64,000 nucleotides of DNA from positions 62,001 through 126,000 of the forward strand of contig LVAQ01000013.1 in assembly GCA_001604105.1 (NCBI GenBank), given 5' to 3'. Position 1 is the first letter of the stretch. Every line of letters starts with the position of its first letter. The stretch is from Clostridiales bacterium Firm_11 (lineage in GTDB: Bacteria; Bacillota; Clostridia; Christensenellales; Aristaeellaceae). The notes beneath the pieces are model-generated. The model saw only the letters and a program-made list of their open reading frames with translations, ran no database searches and was not told the origin of the DNA. Shown here piece after piece: positions 34,527 to 43,750 of the stretch. The translations under genes were made by a program, and so were the position numbers.

Positions 34527-36125
34527 ATGAGAAAGGTGACCTGTGCTATTCTGGTGCTAATGATGCTGACAATCGTAACCGTTCCCATGGCCATTGCCGC
34601 TGTTCCTGATGAAATACCGCAGGATCTGGGTGGTAAAACCTTCTATGGATACCTTGTTGGGCTTAAGGATCAATTCATGCCCAAAGCGGTTTTTCAGGAT
34701 GCCGTGAAGTATAACGATCAGGATCGTGAGCAGGCGCGGAAGGCTGCCCTGCTGTTGATTGATGCAACCACGCAAAAAATGACGGAATCCGGCGATGACC
34801 CCTATTACCTGTACCTGCGTGCCTTTGCCTATGAACTACTCTATCAGGATAGCGGTGATAAAGCCGTTCAAGCGTTGGGGCTTGCGGATTATCAAAAGAC
34901 CATTGATGTAGGCGGCGCCTACGCGCAAGCAGATTATGACCGTTTAGCCGCCATGCAGGTTCAGGCTGCTCCGCTGGCGTGGCAAATGCCGCAGATGCTC
35001 ACCCTTGCGGAGATCGGCGATGTTCTTGGGATTCCAGCAGAAGATCTGCTCTGTCTGGAAACGCCCTATCAAACCAGCGACGCAAGCCGTGTTGGTGCGG
35101 GCTACAGCCTGCACGCCGCCTCTGACCACGCCGAAGCTGCCATCTATGTGCTGGCAGATCCCCTAGGCGGGAAAGCGCGCTATCATGTGCTCCAGAGCTT
35201 CGCATTCCTGAAAAACACTACTGCGCTCAAGAAACTCGGGGATGAAGCCCTTCTCATCGGCATGCGAAATCTATATAACAACCCGAGGCGCTACACTACC
35301 GCGCTTGTGCGCAAGGATGAATTGGTCATTCAGGTACGCATTCCTGCTGCCTATTGGCGAAATGAGGTTGGGGTCGATCCGGCGCAAGTAGCGCCCGCCA
35401 TCGCAAAGAAACTGCTTGCGAACCTGTATGATGATCAACGCACACTACCCAGCATGGCCGGTATTGAACTCCTTCAAGCCCCCGCTTCTTTGGTGTTGGA
35501 TGCTGGCTTGCCGGATTCGCCCGTACCGGATGCAATGCCTGCGGATTTGGAAGGAAAAACTGAGTATGGATATATAGTGGATATCCGCAAGCAGTACTTG
35601 CCCGCAGGTGTGTTTGCGGATACGGCGCGAACAGAGGCGGAGCGTAACAACGCAAGGCGCGCGATTCGCCTGATCACGGATATTCTGGTCAATCGTTTTG
35701 ACGCCTATGGCTTGAATCCATATGAATTGGAGATACGCGGTGCTTGCTATGCCGCTGCCTTTGTCGATACCGGGGTAACGGCATACCGCAAACTGGCCAT
35801 CAATGACTACAAGCAAGCCATGAGTGACGGATACCTGTTTGCCAAAGGGGATTTTGATCGACTGGCAACGCCCTTGCTGCTTCCCATGGCGGAAATGCCC
35901 GCGGGTACTTCCGGTGAAAACGTGATGCTGTTACAACAATGGCTTAATCAAGCCGGTTATAAGGTACGTGAGACCTCTACGCTGGACAAGGCAACCATCA
36001 AAGTCATCAAAGCCTACGAGAAGGACAGCGCCCTTACGCCGGATGGCGTGCCAGATATCGCTTTCCTCCTGTCTTTGTATAGCAAAGTGGATGATATGGA
36101 CGCAAAACTCCCGGGGGAAACCTGA
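34527..36125 (+). CDS. Secreted protein with internal duplication and peptidoglycan-binding-like C-terminus
   Basis: 532 residues: Sec signal peptide (MRKVTCAILVLMMLTIVTV, then PMAIAA), then two copies of a domain beginning P-D-(E/A)-(I/M)-P-x-DL-GKT-YGY at about residues 27 and 336. Each holds an Arg/Ala-rich helix and a YELEIRGACYAAAF or YYLYLRAFAYELLY helix. A central region (about 140-310) links them. The last 75 residues, NVMLLQQWLNQAGYKV onward, resemble a peptidoglycan-binding-1 helix bundle. AAGGAGGG precedes the start. No catalytic motif is seen; a cell-wall-associated role is plausible. Confidence 0.82.
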   Translation: MRKVTCAILVLMMLTIVTVPMAIAAVPDEIPQDLGGKTFYGYLVGLKDQFMPKAVFQDAVKYNDQDREQARKAALLLIDATTQKMTESGDDPYYLYLRAFAYELLYQDSGDKAVQALGLADYQKTIDVGGAYAQADYDRLAAMQVQAAPLAWQMPQMLTLAEIGDVLGIPAEDLLCLETPYQTSDASRVGAGYSLHAASDHAEAAIYVLADPLGGKARYHVLQSFAFLKNTTALKKLGDEALLIGMRNLYNNPRRYTTALVRKDELVIQVRIPAAYWRNEVGVDPAQVAPAIAKKLLANLYDDQRTLPSMAGIELLQAPASLVLDAGLPDSPVPDAMPADLEGKTEYGYIVDIRKQYLPAGVFADTARTEAERNNARRAIRLITDILVNRFDAYGLNPYELEIRGACYAAAFVDTGVTAYRKLAINDYKQAMSDGYLFAKGDFDRLATPLLLPMAEMPAGTSGENVMLLQQWLNQAGYKVRETSTLDKATIKVIKAYEKDSALTPDGVPDIAFLLSLYSKVDDMDAKLPGET

Positions 36126-36221
36126 GCGCCTATCGTAATGCTTCGGCTATGGCGCTTTACGCCCCGCTCTCTCCAGCTTACCTATGCTTGTTCGTTTTGC
36201 CTGGTTTTCAGTGTGCTGTTA

Positions 36222-36281
36222 TGGTATAATGAACACTGTCGATTGGTATGTTGCTGCGGATTCATTCGCAGCAACATACCA
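36222..36281 (+). promoter_or_regulatory. Extended -10 promoter followed by 5' hairpin, upstream of nagB-like gene
   Basis: TGGTATAAT (36222-36230) is an extended -10 with a weak -35. A 17-bp stem (36244-36260 with 36265-36281, one G-T pair, loop TTCA) would begin a few bases after the transcription start. The coding start is about 125 bases further. The palindrome could be a DNA operator or an RNA stem. Weak AGCGCC/GGCGCT arms at 36124-36156 may terminate the upstream gene. Confidence 0.6.
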
Positions 36282-36407
36282 TATGGGATACGTTCGGCAT
36301 GCTCACGTTATCTGTGAGCGCATCATACACTTTTCTGCGCTTTTCGCGTACAGCGCAACACGGCTGCCCGGGCATGGGTGGCAATCATTCATCGTGAGGG
36401 ATTAGGA

Positions 36408-37151
36408 ATGCAAGAATTTACTGTGGATCGCCTTCTGGTAAAGCAGTTCGACAATCGTATGGAAATGGGCGCCGCCGCTGCTCACGAAGCCGCTGAGACG
36501 CTCCGCCGTGTCATCAACCAAAAAGGGCACGCCGTTGCAATGTTCGCGGCTGCTTATTCGCAGCAAGAGGTGCTGGCCGGACTGATAACCGCAGATGTAG
36601 ACTGGGCTAGCGTAACCGCCTTCCACATGGATAATTACATTGGTCTGCCCGAGAGTGCCCCGCAGCAATTCTCGAATTTCCTGACCCGGCATCTGTTTAG
36701 CAAGCTACCCTTTGGTCAAGTACACCTGATGGGCAATGCCGAGTCGGACGCACCCCGTTATGCCGCTTTACTCCGGGATAACCCGATTGATGTTTGCTTC
36801 ATGGGCGTTGGCGAGAATGGCCACATTGCCTTTAACGACCCCCACGTGGCGGATTTTCACGATCCTTTGCTTGTAAAGCCCGTCACACTGGATTTGGTAT
36901 GCCGAAACCAACAGGTTCGTGATCAATGCTTTGACACTTTGGCGCTTGTGCCGCAGTACGCCCTGACGGCCACCGTACCGGCGTTATTTTCGGCACGTGA
37001 AATCTTCTGTGTGGTTCCGGCGACACCCAAAGCAGAGGCAATCCGCCATATGCTCAAAGAGCCTGTCAGCGAGGCATGCCCCGCGTCCATCCTGCGCCGT
37101 CATCCATCCGCGCGTCTGTTTTTGGATGCGGATTCCGCCTCTCTGCTCTGA
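36408..37151 (+). CDS. nagB: Glucosamine-6-phosphate deaminase/isomerase family protein
   Basis: 247 residues of the NagB/6-phosphogluconolactonase fold. Key segments: TAFHMDNYIGL near residue 72 (classical NagB reads D-E-Y), the GVGENGHIAFNDP active-site loop near residue 133 (His kept, classical NEP reads NDP), and YALTATVPALFSAREIF near residue 195. The expected reaction is glucosamine-6-phosphate to fructose-6-phosphate plus ammonia. The small changes leave room for a related sugar phosphate. AGGGATTAGGA precedes the ATG at 36408. It is next to an AraC regulator on the same strand and close to the glycyl radical operon. Confidence 0.8.
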   Translation: MQEFTVDRLLVKQFDNRMEMGAAAAHEAAETLRRVINQKGHAVAMFAAAYSQQEVLAGLITADVDWASVTAFHMDNYIGLPESAPQQFSNFLTRHLFSKLPFGQVHLMGNAESDAPRYAALLRDNPIDVCFMGVGENGHIAFNDPHVADFHDPLLVKPVTLDLVCRNQQVRDQCFDTLALVPQYALTATVPALFSAREIFCVVPATPKAEAIRHMLKEPVSEACPASILRRHPSARLFLDADSASLL

Positions 37152-37297
37152 CCAAACACATGTGCAGCATCATGCGCCGCTGTTTTTCGCGTAAGTTGCT
37201 TTCATAAGGCTAAACGGTCACAAGTCATAGCCGATACCGCTTGTTTTGCCATATAAGGCGCGTGACCGCTTGCATCTATCGGGGGAGGCTGTAGAGC

Positions 37298-38197
37298 ATG
37301 GCACAGGTGGGCAAAGATACCTACCAGCCGTATCGCGAATCACTTGCGGGCGATTATTCCGTCAGGCATAAACGCACTTTCTCCCATGAAAAATCTCAGT
37401 TTCATATTCACAATGAGTTTGAGGTGCTGCTTTCCCTCAGTGCCGGGTTAAAGCTGGATACTGGCAACAAGACCTACATTCTGCCCCATTATTCCCTGAT
37501 GCTTTTTAACAATATGGATCTGCATCTGCTTAGCCTGATGAGCCCCAATACCGAAAACGATCGTTACGTGATGTATTTTAAGCCTGCGTATATCCACGGG
37601 CTTTCCACCGAGAATACCGATCTGCTCGAATGCTTCATGCTGCGCCCCTTCCCCGACGCAAACATCCTGACCTTGGACGCTTCTACCGCGCAAAGGCTGG
37701 CGGCATCGCTGGATCGGGTGATCACAATGCAATCGACACAGGAAGAGACGGCATACGGCAGCGATTTACAAACCAAGTTGCTGCTGGCGCAGTACCTCCT
37801 TGATGTGAACTGTCTCTACCGGAAGCAGCACGGCATCACCACCCCAACAACCAGCCGCAATTACCGTACCATCTATTCAATCCTAAACCACATACACATT
37901 AATTACGCGGAGGATATCAGCCTTGATCAACTCGCACGGCAGTTTTTTCTCAACAAATACTCCATGTGCGACCTCTTTAGGGAAATCACGGGCATGTCCC
38001 CTTTGCAATACCTGATTAATTGCCGCTTAATGAAAGCGCGGGAGTTGTTGCTTCATGGCATGGCGGTAGAAGAAGTGTGCGGCCGTGTCGGCTACAATAA
38101 TCTCTCCCATTTCAGCCGCGCCTTCAAAATGAAAGTCGGCGTAAGTCCAAAGCAATACCAGATGAACGGGCACGATTCTCGAAAACATCCGCGATAG
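37298..38197 (+). CDS. AraC-family transcriptional regulator
   Basis: 299 residues: an N-terminal cupin-like sensory domain (residues 15-140, with FHIHNEFEVLLSL) and two C-terminal helix-turn-helix units from about residue 195, including SLDQLARQFFLNKYSMCDLF and MAVEEVCGRVGYNNLSHFSRAFKMKVGVSP, the AraC signature. Such regulators usually bind a sugar and activate transcription. GGAGG precedes the start. It ends 161 bases from the convergent phosphomannose-isomerase/glycyl-radical operon, with a perfect shared terminator between them. Regulation of that operon or of nagB is plausible. Confidence 0.93.
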   Translation: MAQVGKDTYQPYRESLAGDYSVRHKRTFSHEKSQFHIHNEFEVLLSLSAGLKLDTGNKTYILPHYSLMLFNNMDLHLLSLMSPNTENDRYVMYFKPAYIHGLSTENTDLLECFMLRPFPDANILTLDASTAQRLAASLDRVITMQSTQEETAYGSDLQTKLLLAQYLLDVNCLYRKQHGITTPTTSRNYRTIYSILNHIHINYAEDISLDQLARQFFLNKYSMCDLFREITGMSPLQYLINCRLMKARELLLHGMAVEEVCGRVGYNNLSHFSRAFKMKVGVSPKQYQMNGHDSRKHPR

Positions 38198-38220
38198 CGT
38201 ACAGCATGGTGTATCACGTC

Positions 38221-38251
38221 AAAAGGCGACCCATGGCACGGGTCGCCTTTT
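38221..38251. terminator. Bidirectional terminator
   Basis: AAAAGGCGACCC and GGGTCGCCTTTT form a perfect 12-bp stem with a seven-base loop. T-rich ends on both strands fit a terminator for the AraC gene and for the convergent glycyl radical operon. Confidence 0.85.
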
Positions 38252-38357
38252 GATTCTTATGGATACCAGAATTGTTTCTCGCAGTATTCATTTGGTATGT
38301 TCAAAGGAAACTGCTTAACGCTTGATGGCTTTTGCCGCAATGGTTATCGCTTCCTTT

Positions 38358-39455
38358 TCACGCATCCATACATTGTGGGCCAAAGCATTGCAGCATAACA
38401 AGCGGTTTACCATGCGCCGCCAAAAAGGAAATGCGGTCGATCCCCGCGGGCATAAAATATTGCTCCGCTTGCCGAATCCGCATTGTCTCCCCCGCACATG
38501 TCATTTCCCCTTCGCCGGAAAGGATATAGAGTCCGCTGAACTGCGGCTTGCAAGACAAGGTAAGCGTATCCCACACCTGTATACGATTCATTGCGAACAT
38601 TTGGGTGTGTCCGTAGCCAATCAAAGCAGTCACCTGGCCGCCCTCCTCTGAAACCAGCAAACGCGGTTTTACGAAGTAACGTGCTGCGATCTGCGCTCGG
38701 GATTGTGGTTCATAATGGAAACACTGGAACATCCGCTCAAAGCCAAGCCCTTGATGGCACATCCCATCCGCCACCGAAAGGCCGGATGGGGTCGTGCGTT
38801 CCACGCGGATGGTATAATCAGTTGGCTCCTGTATTTCCGCGAGAAAACACCCCGCGCCAATCGCATGCGGAACCCCTCCCTCGATCAGGATGGTATCTCC
38901 AGCCTTAACGGGGAAGCGGTGCAAACACGCCAGCATACCGGGGATATCCTGCGCCGCAAACAAGCTTCGCCACTTCGCTTCGGTTGTGTCCTGCGTAAAA
39001 CCCAGGTAAATGCAGGGGGATTCCGCTGCGAGTTCACGCCCATCCAGTATATGCCAACACTCGGTTTTGCCGTATGCGCTTTGAAACAGCTTGTTTGCCT
39101 GATCCCGATCTGGATGCACTTGTATGGTAAGCCTCTCTGCCGCATCTATCAACTTGACCAGTACTCCAGGCTGCGCGCCGTGCGCGGCAACGTGCAACGC
39201 ACCCAGCGCGCCCACTGCATTCCGTTCCAGCCACGCCTTCAGCGTTTCCCCTGTATTGAACAGGTGAGACATTCCTTCCCCGGCGACATCTTCCCGTCCC
39301 GCATTGCGCGCCGCTACCGTTGAAATGATCCACTCTTCGGGGAAATGTCCATCCTCCCCCGCTTCGTTATGCAACGCACTGAGGGCTTTCCCGCCCAAAT
39401 ACGTACGCCACGCCCGGGGATTATCCAGCTTGATCGGCCGCTGCTCATATGTCAT
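38358..39455 (-). CDS. manA: Mannose-6-phosphate isomerase, class I
   Basis: 365 residues, zinc-dependent. Motifs in order: WIISTVAARNAG, VKLIDAAERLTIQVHPD (zinc Gln-His), AYGKTECWHIL (zinc Glu), and LIEGGVPHAIGAGCFLAEIQEPTDYTIR near residue 205 (zinc His and substrate Arg). It interconverts mannose-6-phosphate and fructose-6-phosphate, or a related aldose phosphate. The ATG at 39455 has GAGG six bases upstream and nearly overlaps the cupin gene stop. It is the last gene of the glycyl radical operon, which implies a hexose-phosphate product there. Confidence 0.92.
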   Translation of the reverse strand: MTYEQRPIKLDNPRAWRTYLGGKALSALHNEAGEDGHFPEEWIISTVAARNAGREDVAGEGMSHLFNTGETLKAWLERNAVGALGALHVAAHGAQPGVLVKLIDAAERLTIQVHPDRDQANKLFQSAYGKTECWHILDGRELAAESPCIYLGFTQDTTEAKWRSLFAAQDIPGMLACLHRFPVKAGDTILIEGGVPHAIGAGCFLAEIQEPTDYTIRVERTTPSGLSVADGMCHQGLGFERMFQCFHYEPQSRAQIAARYFVKPRLLVSEEGGQVTALIGYGHTQMFAMNRIQVWDTLTLSCKPQFSGLYILSGEGEMTCAGETMRIRQAEQYFMPAGIDRISFLAAHGKPLVMLQCFGPQCMDA

Positions 39456-39463
39456 GGTATGCC

Positions 39464-40228
39464 TCAAAAATGCCGGGTCTGACCGGTTGGTTTGTGCACC
39501 TCATCCAGATAGGCATTACCGCGCTCGGCATCCGGGATGAAATCGATCCAGATATAGTGCGCAACTTCATCACCTGTCACGCGCACACCATGGTTACTGC
39601 CCAAAGGGATGTGCAGCAGTGTATCCGCGCCCATGGGATATTGGATGTCGTCGATCAGCAGCGTCATCCTGTTTTCCGGAAAGCTAAAGAAGAATTGATC
39701 CAACAGCGGATGCTCATGTTGACCAATCAGGTCGTCAGCATAGGTTTCTACGCTGCCCATAGCAAAGCGCGGCAGCATGCGATGCGGGATGATCGCTCTG
39801 CTGATGGTTTTCTCGCTCTTAAACGGATCCCGGTATTGCATCGCGTCCGCATAGCGTTGGGTAATCGGGAACAAGGCCGCCTTTTCCCGCAGTTCATCCC
39901 AATCCGTCTGGATCAATGCCCAACGAATTTCAAGCAGGTGCGCCGTCTGCGCCACCTTTACCTCCGCAGCCTGCTCCGGCAACGGCACAAACACCGCTTT
40001 TTGCGCGTACAGCCATTCTTTGTCCCCAATCGAAAAACGCACTTCGCCCTGGCAAAGAAACAGGATACGCAGGAAGGATGGATCAGCCATAAACTGCACC
40101 ACATCGCCAGCCGGTAAAACATGATGGTATACTGTCGCCCCGGGAATCTCCCCGTGCAGCATGCGCTCGCTGGCGCGCGCGGCGTTTACTAGATTGAGCG
40201 TTACCGCCGCTATGTTCTTAGGATTCAT
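39464..40228 (-). CDS. Cupin-like protein (probably bicupin)
   Basis: 254 residues without signal peptide. The C-terminal half reads IGQHEHPLLDQFFF and ADTLLHIPLGSNHGVRV, matching the two cupin motifs with metal-binding His residues; the N-terminal half (ILFLCQGEVRFSIG, then VFVPLPEQAAEVKV) resembles another cupin without clear ligands. Roles could be sugar isomerisation, epimerisation or small-molecule sensing. No helix-turn-helix is seen, so it is not an AraC regulator. GGGAGGT precedes the start. It lies between the glycyl radical enzyme and phosphomannose isomerase genes. Confidence 0.75.
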   Translation of the reverse strand: MNPKNIAAVTLNLVNAARASERMLHGEIPGATVYHHVLPAGDVVQFMADPSFLRILFLCQGEVRFSIGDKEWLYAQKAVFVPLPEQAAEVKVAQTAHLLEIRWALIQTDWDELREKAALFPITQRYADAMQYRDPFKSEKTISRAIIPHRMLPRFAMGSVETYADDLIGQHEHPLLDQFFFSFPENRMTLLIDDIQYPMGADTLLHIPLGSNHGVRVTGDEVAHYIWIDFIPDAERGNAYLDEVHKPTGQTRHF

Positions 40229-40264
40229 GAAGGTACCTCCCTTTCTATATGGTTACGCAAGAGT

Positions 40265-42475
40265 TCAGTCAACCGCATCATCACCATTGACGGCCAACAC
40301 CCGATCCACCACCAATTGCCGAAACTCAGGACTCAACATGGCAAAATATGCCGTGAAACCCGTGACGCGCACCACCAGATCAGGGAAGTTGGCGGGATTT
40401 TTGTGTGCTTGCAGGATTGTCTGCTTATCGATGATGTTGATGTTCAGCAATGTATTGCCAGTTTCCAGTATGGTACGGATCATGCTGGTCATTTTTTCGA
40501 TTCCCTCCGCATTACCAGCAATGCCCGGATCCAGCTCCAGCTGAACTGGCGCACAGTTACCATAGCCTGGCTGGATGCTGGCAATGGCGTTGGCCATGGC
40601 AGTGACTGCGCCATCCTTGCGAAAGCCAGCCGTTGGGTTAGCCCCATGGTTGATCGCCTCCCCGTTGTGGCGCCCATTGGGGGTGGCGCGTACATGCGTG
40701 CCGAAATCCAGCGTATTGGCCCAGCTGAACCAGCCGGGGATGAAATTCAGTCCAGGGTGCTTGACACATTCTTCGCGTACAAGATTAGTAAACAGGGTAC
40801 TAACCCGCACTGCCCATGCATCACCAAGCGTATCGCCCCCGCAGTAGCGCTCACTGTGCAGCATCATTTGCCGCAGATACTCCCCGTCGATATCATGCCA
40901 ATTTTGGGTAAGCTGACGCGTGAGTGCCTGCCATGTGATTTTACCTTCACGCTCAATGCGCTGCTCACAGGCGGCAAAGCTATCCGCTACGGTAGCGATG
41001 CCCGCGCCATCAATGCACATGTTGAAGTACTGTGCACTCTTGGTAACATCCAGCCCTGTTTCCACGGGTCCCTGGCTGAGCAGGTTACACACAAGTTCCG
41101 GTTCGTTTTGATCCTGCCAGGTGAGGTGAAACTGTATTCCGGCAGCCGTGGTATGCACAGCACGTGCCAAGTGCTTTTCAAAACGCTCCCACAATACCGT
41201 GGTGGAGGGATTCGCATCCTGTTCCATCATTTCAAAAAAGGCAACTTCAAACACCTTTGCAGTGTTGATCTTCACCAGATCATTAAGCGTATACTCCATG
41301 CCCGGGATACTCATCCAGCTGCATCCGGCTGCCAGCCGCTTACGTGCCAGCGTCTGATCATAACCGCAACGCATAAACCCATGTACCAGACTGTTATCTC
41401 CCGAAAAGCGCGGCCATCCGTTCTTATTCTTGAACAGATACGCAACCGAGCGACGGAAGAAGTCTTCATTCATATGGTCATGCACGCGCACCGTCAGGTT
41501 ACAGGCGATGTTGATCCAATCCGCCGCTTCCAGAATCAGGTAACTGACCGGACTTGCCAAGTCCTTGCCATGCTCATCGGGTCCGGCCAGCTGGTAATAG
41601 CGTGTGTCATTCAAGAACAGACAGGCGATGTAGAACTTGGCGGTTTCATCATCAATCAGTCCCATGGCGATATCATGCTCATAGAACGGACGCAGCAATT
41701 CATCCAACTGACCGCCGGAGGGACCGCGATTGTACAGGCGGCTAAAGAAACTGAACCAGCACATCCATTGGATGCAATCACGCAGTGTTTCCGGCTTGTC
41801 CTCAGCAATTTTCCGGTTTACAGCCGCCATCTCCCGCAGGTTTTGCGCCAGTGCTGGGTTTTGCTCCAGCTCTGCAAGCTGCCTCAATTCAGTGCTGACG
41901 CGCTTGAGAAATGCGATAATCGCTTCCACGACGGTGATCTCACTCCGATAAAACAATGCGTTTTCGGGCGCTGTGTTCATCTTTTGGTATTTATGCAGTT
42001 TAGCCAGGATGCCGCCCCAGCCCAACGCAAAACCCATTCGCAAATCCGGTGTAAAATGTCCATCGCTGCCGATGCCGCATATGATATTGTATTCTTCAAA
42101 CGCGGCTTTCAGTTCTGTGTAGGGGTGATCCGGATTCCATAGGCTGCGCTTTTGTCGCGTCATGAAGAAAAAGCCGCGTCCAACAAAAGCATCCAGCGGA
42201 TCACAATACAAAGGGTGAACGCTCAGCAACTTCGCATAGTTTCGCGACCAGCCTTCATAACCATAGAAGCTTCCATCGGCATGGTTGGCTTCCGGCAGAA
42301 AATGAAAATCATCCGGCGATACTACACGGCCGTAATCATCTTCATCCAAACCGCCTTCCCTGTCGATTTTCTCCTGCGTCTGCGCAAGTTTTCGTTCCCG
42401 GAGCAGGCGAATACGCCGTTCCAGCGTAAACGTCTCATCTGCCGGAAACGCATTGATGAAGACGATCTTCCCCAT
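40265..42475 (-). CDS. Glycyl radical enzyme (PFL-like family) of unknown substrate
   Basis: 736 residues of the pyruvate formate-lyase/diol dehydratase superfamily. The glycyl radical motif is VVRVTGFTAYFA with the Gly near residue 706. The active-site Cys is in LAAGCSWMSIPGMEY (Cys near 385). In most dehydratases this loop reads G-C-V-E with Glu two residues after Cys; here that place is Trp and a Glu occurs nine residues later in PGMEY. So it is neither a classic dehydratase nor PFL (Cys-Cys). AGGAGG lies nine bases before the ATG at 42475. Its activase is 20 bases upstream, and the cupin and phosphomannose isomerase genes lie downstream, pointing to a sugar-derived substrate. Confidence 0.9.
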   Translation of the reverse strand: MGKIVFINAFPADETFTLERRIRLLRERKLAQTQEKIDREGGLDEDDYGRVVSPDDFHFLPEANHADGSFYGYEGWSRNYAKLLSVHPLYCDPLDAFVGRGFFFMTRQKRSLWNPDHPYTELKAAFEEYNIICGIGSDGHFTPDLRMGFALGWGGILAKLHKYQKMNTAPENALFYRSEITVVEAIIAFLKRVSTELRQLAELEQNPALAQNLREMAAVNRKIAEDKPETLRDCIQWMCWFSFFSRLYNRGPSGGQLDELLRPFYEHDIAMGLIDDETAKFYIACLFLNDTRYYQLAGPDEHGKDLASPVSYLILEAADWINIACNLTVRVHDHMNEDFFRRSVAYLFKNKNGWPRFSGDNSLVHGFMRCGYDQTLARKRLAAGCSWMSIPGMEYTLNDLVKINTAKVFEVAFFEMMEQDANPSTTVLWERFEKHLARAVHTTAAGIQFHLTWQDQNEPELVCNLLSQGPVETGLDVTKSAQYFNMCIDGAGIATVADSFAACEQRIEREGKITWQALTRQLTQNWHDIDGEYLRQMMLHSERYCGGDTLGDAWAVRVSTLFTNLVREECVKHPGLNFIPGWFSWANTLDFGTHVRATPNGRHNGEAINHGANPTAGFRKDGAVTAMANAIASIQPGYGNCAPVQLELDPGIAGNAEGIEKMTSMIRTILETGNTLLNINIIDKQTILQAHKNPANFPDLVVRVTGFTAYFAMLSPEFRQLVVDRVLAVNGDDAVD

Positions 42476-42495
42476 GATTTTCCACCTCCTGTGCT

Positions 42496-43398
42496 TCAAT
42501 CATCAATTCGAATTGGGATGCCGGCACGCGCCGCGATACTTGCCAACTCACGCATACGCGCTTTAGGCAATGGTTTTGCTCCTTTGAATGGATCAAGCCG
42601 CGACAGGCTTTGATACTTGGGTGCGCCAAGGGGGTTATAATTGAGCAGTTCATAGTAGCGCATTCGTTTGCAGTGTTTGAGAAAGCCTGATATCGCAGCA
42701 ATGTTTTCATCGCTGTCGGTCACGCCTGGCACCACGGGCGTGCGTACAATATAAGGGATACCCAGTTCGTCCAGTCTTTGTAAATTCTCCTTGATGGTTT
42801 CATTGCCGATGCCCGTCCAATGCCGGTGTGCTTGACTGTCAAAGAGCTTGAAATCACACATAATAAGATCTACTTGCCCCAGCAATACGCGTGCAACCGC
42901 AAGCGGTCTGTTGAGGTTGGTTTCCACCCCTACGCGAATGTTTTCCGCCTGACAGGCCTTGGTAAGTTCCAGCGCAAAATCAAGCTGGCAGAGCGTCTCC
43001 CCGCCGGATATGGTTACGCCGCCAAGGCTGTCATCATAATAGGGTTTATCCTGTATGATCTGCTTCATGATTTGCGCAATGGTCATTTCTTCGCCGCTCA
43101 TCACCATCGCGCCCGCATAGCAAACCTGCGCGCATTGCCCGCATTGGATGCAAAGGTTGCGGTAAAAGCGGTGTACACCATCAATGCGTTTATGCGCTTT
43201 GCTTGGGCAAGCAGAAACACACTTAAAACAGCCAATGCATTGATCCGCATAATAATGCAACTCGCGACCCGCATTGATGGTTTCAGGATTATGACACCAC
43301 GCGCAATGCATGTCACATCCTTTCAGAAACACGGTGGTACGGATGCCCGGACCATCGTTCAGTGCAAACCGTTGGATTTCTGTAACCATACCCGTCAT
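42496..43398 (-). CDS. Glycyl-radical enzyme activating protein
   Basis: 300 residues, radical SAM protein. The SAM cluster motif is GCDMHCAWCHNPE (C-x3-C-x2-C) near residue 28. Between it and the rest of the barrel is a two-cluster ferredoxin insert, CIGCFKCVSACP and CIQCGQCAQVCY, as in activases of diol dehydratase-type enzymes rather than PflA. GGVTISGGETL follows. It places the radical on the Gly of the neighbouring enzyme under anaerobic conditions. It is the first gene of the operon. The upstream SD is weak (GGGATA region), and an ATG at 43389 is an alternative start. Confidence 0.94.
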   Translation of the reverse strand: MTGMVTEIQRFALNDGPGIRTTVFLKGCDMHCAWCHNPETINAGRELHYYADQCIGCFKCVSACPSKAHKRIDGVHRFYRNLCIQCGQCAQVCYAGAMVMSGEEMTIAQIMKQIIQDKPYYDDSLGGVTISGGETLCQLDFALELTKACQAENIRVGVETNLNRPLAVARVLLGQVDLIMCDFKLFDSQAHRHWTGIGNETIKENLQRLDELGIPYIVRTPVVPGVTDSDENIAAISGFLKHCKRMRYYELLNYNPLGAPKYQSLSRLDPFKGAKPLPKARMRELASIAARAGIPIRIDD

Positions 43399-43750
43399 AG
43401 GAATCCATATCCCCTTTCGCTTTGCGTTTACCTATCCTATCGATTGTGACTTACCCATAGGATACATTGAACGCCGCCGGAAATTTATGCTTTTCATGCA
43501 TGCTTTTTTTGCGTTTCTTGGGTTTCCGCTTGATTGCTGCTTTTCAGAATCATAATACATAAAAAAGCACATGCGGTTTTGACGCGCTGCGCTTGTTGCT
43601 TCTTACAATGATACAGTTATCATTACCCCGCGTGGTATTGGCTGGGAGCACTTTCTTGCTTGCCTCCCGCTCCATTGCGTGTTGCTGACGAACTATTTAA
43701 CCCCTGATTGCACATACCCGTTAGTGGGCTTGGTATATAGCTGGCGCCAT
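43399..43750 (-). promoter_or_regulatory. Regulatory gap upstream of the glycyl radical operon
   Basis: 352 bases without a convincing gene. A perfect 7-bp palindrome with a 4-base centre, AATGATA-CAGT-TATCATT, is at 43607-43624, and may be an operator for the AraC, GntR or another regulator. A clear promoter could not be chosen. The stretch also holds a GCATGCATGC run near 43495-43505. Confidence 0.5.

Noticed and set aside
40316..42142. 608-codon plus-strand frame
   Set aside because: Antisense to the glycyl radical enzyme, no recognisable domain.
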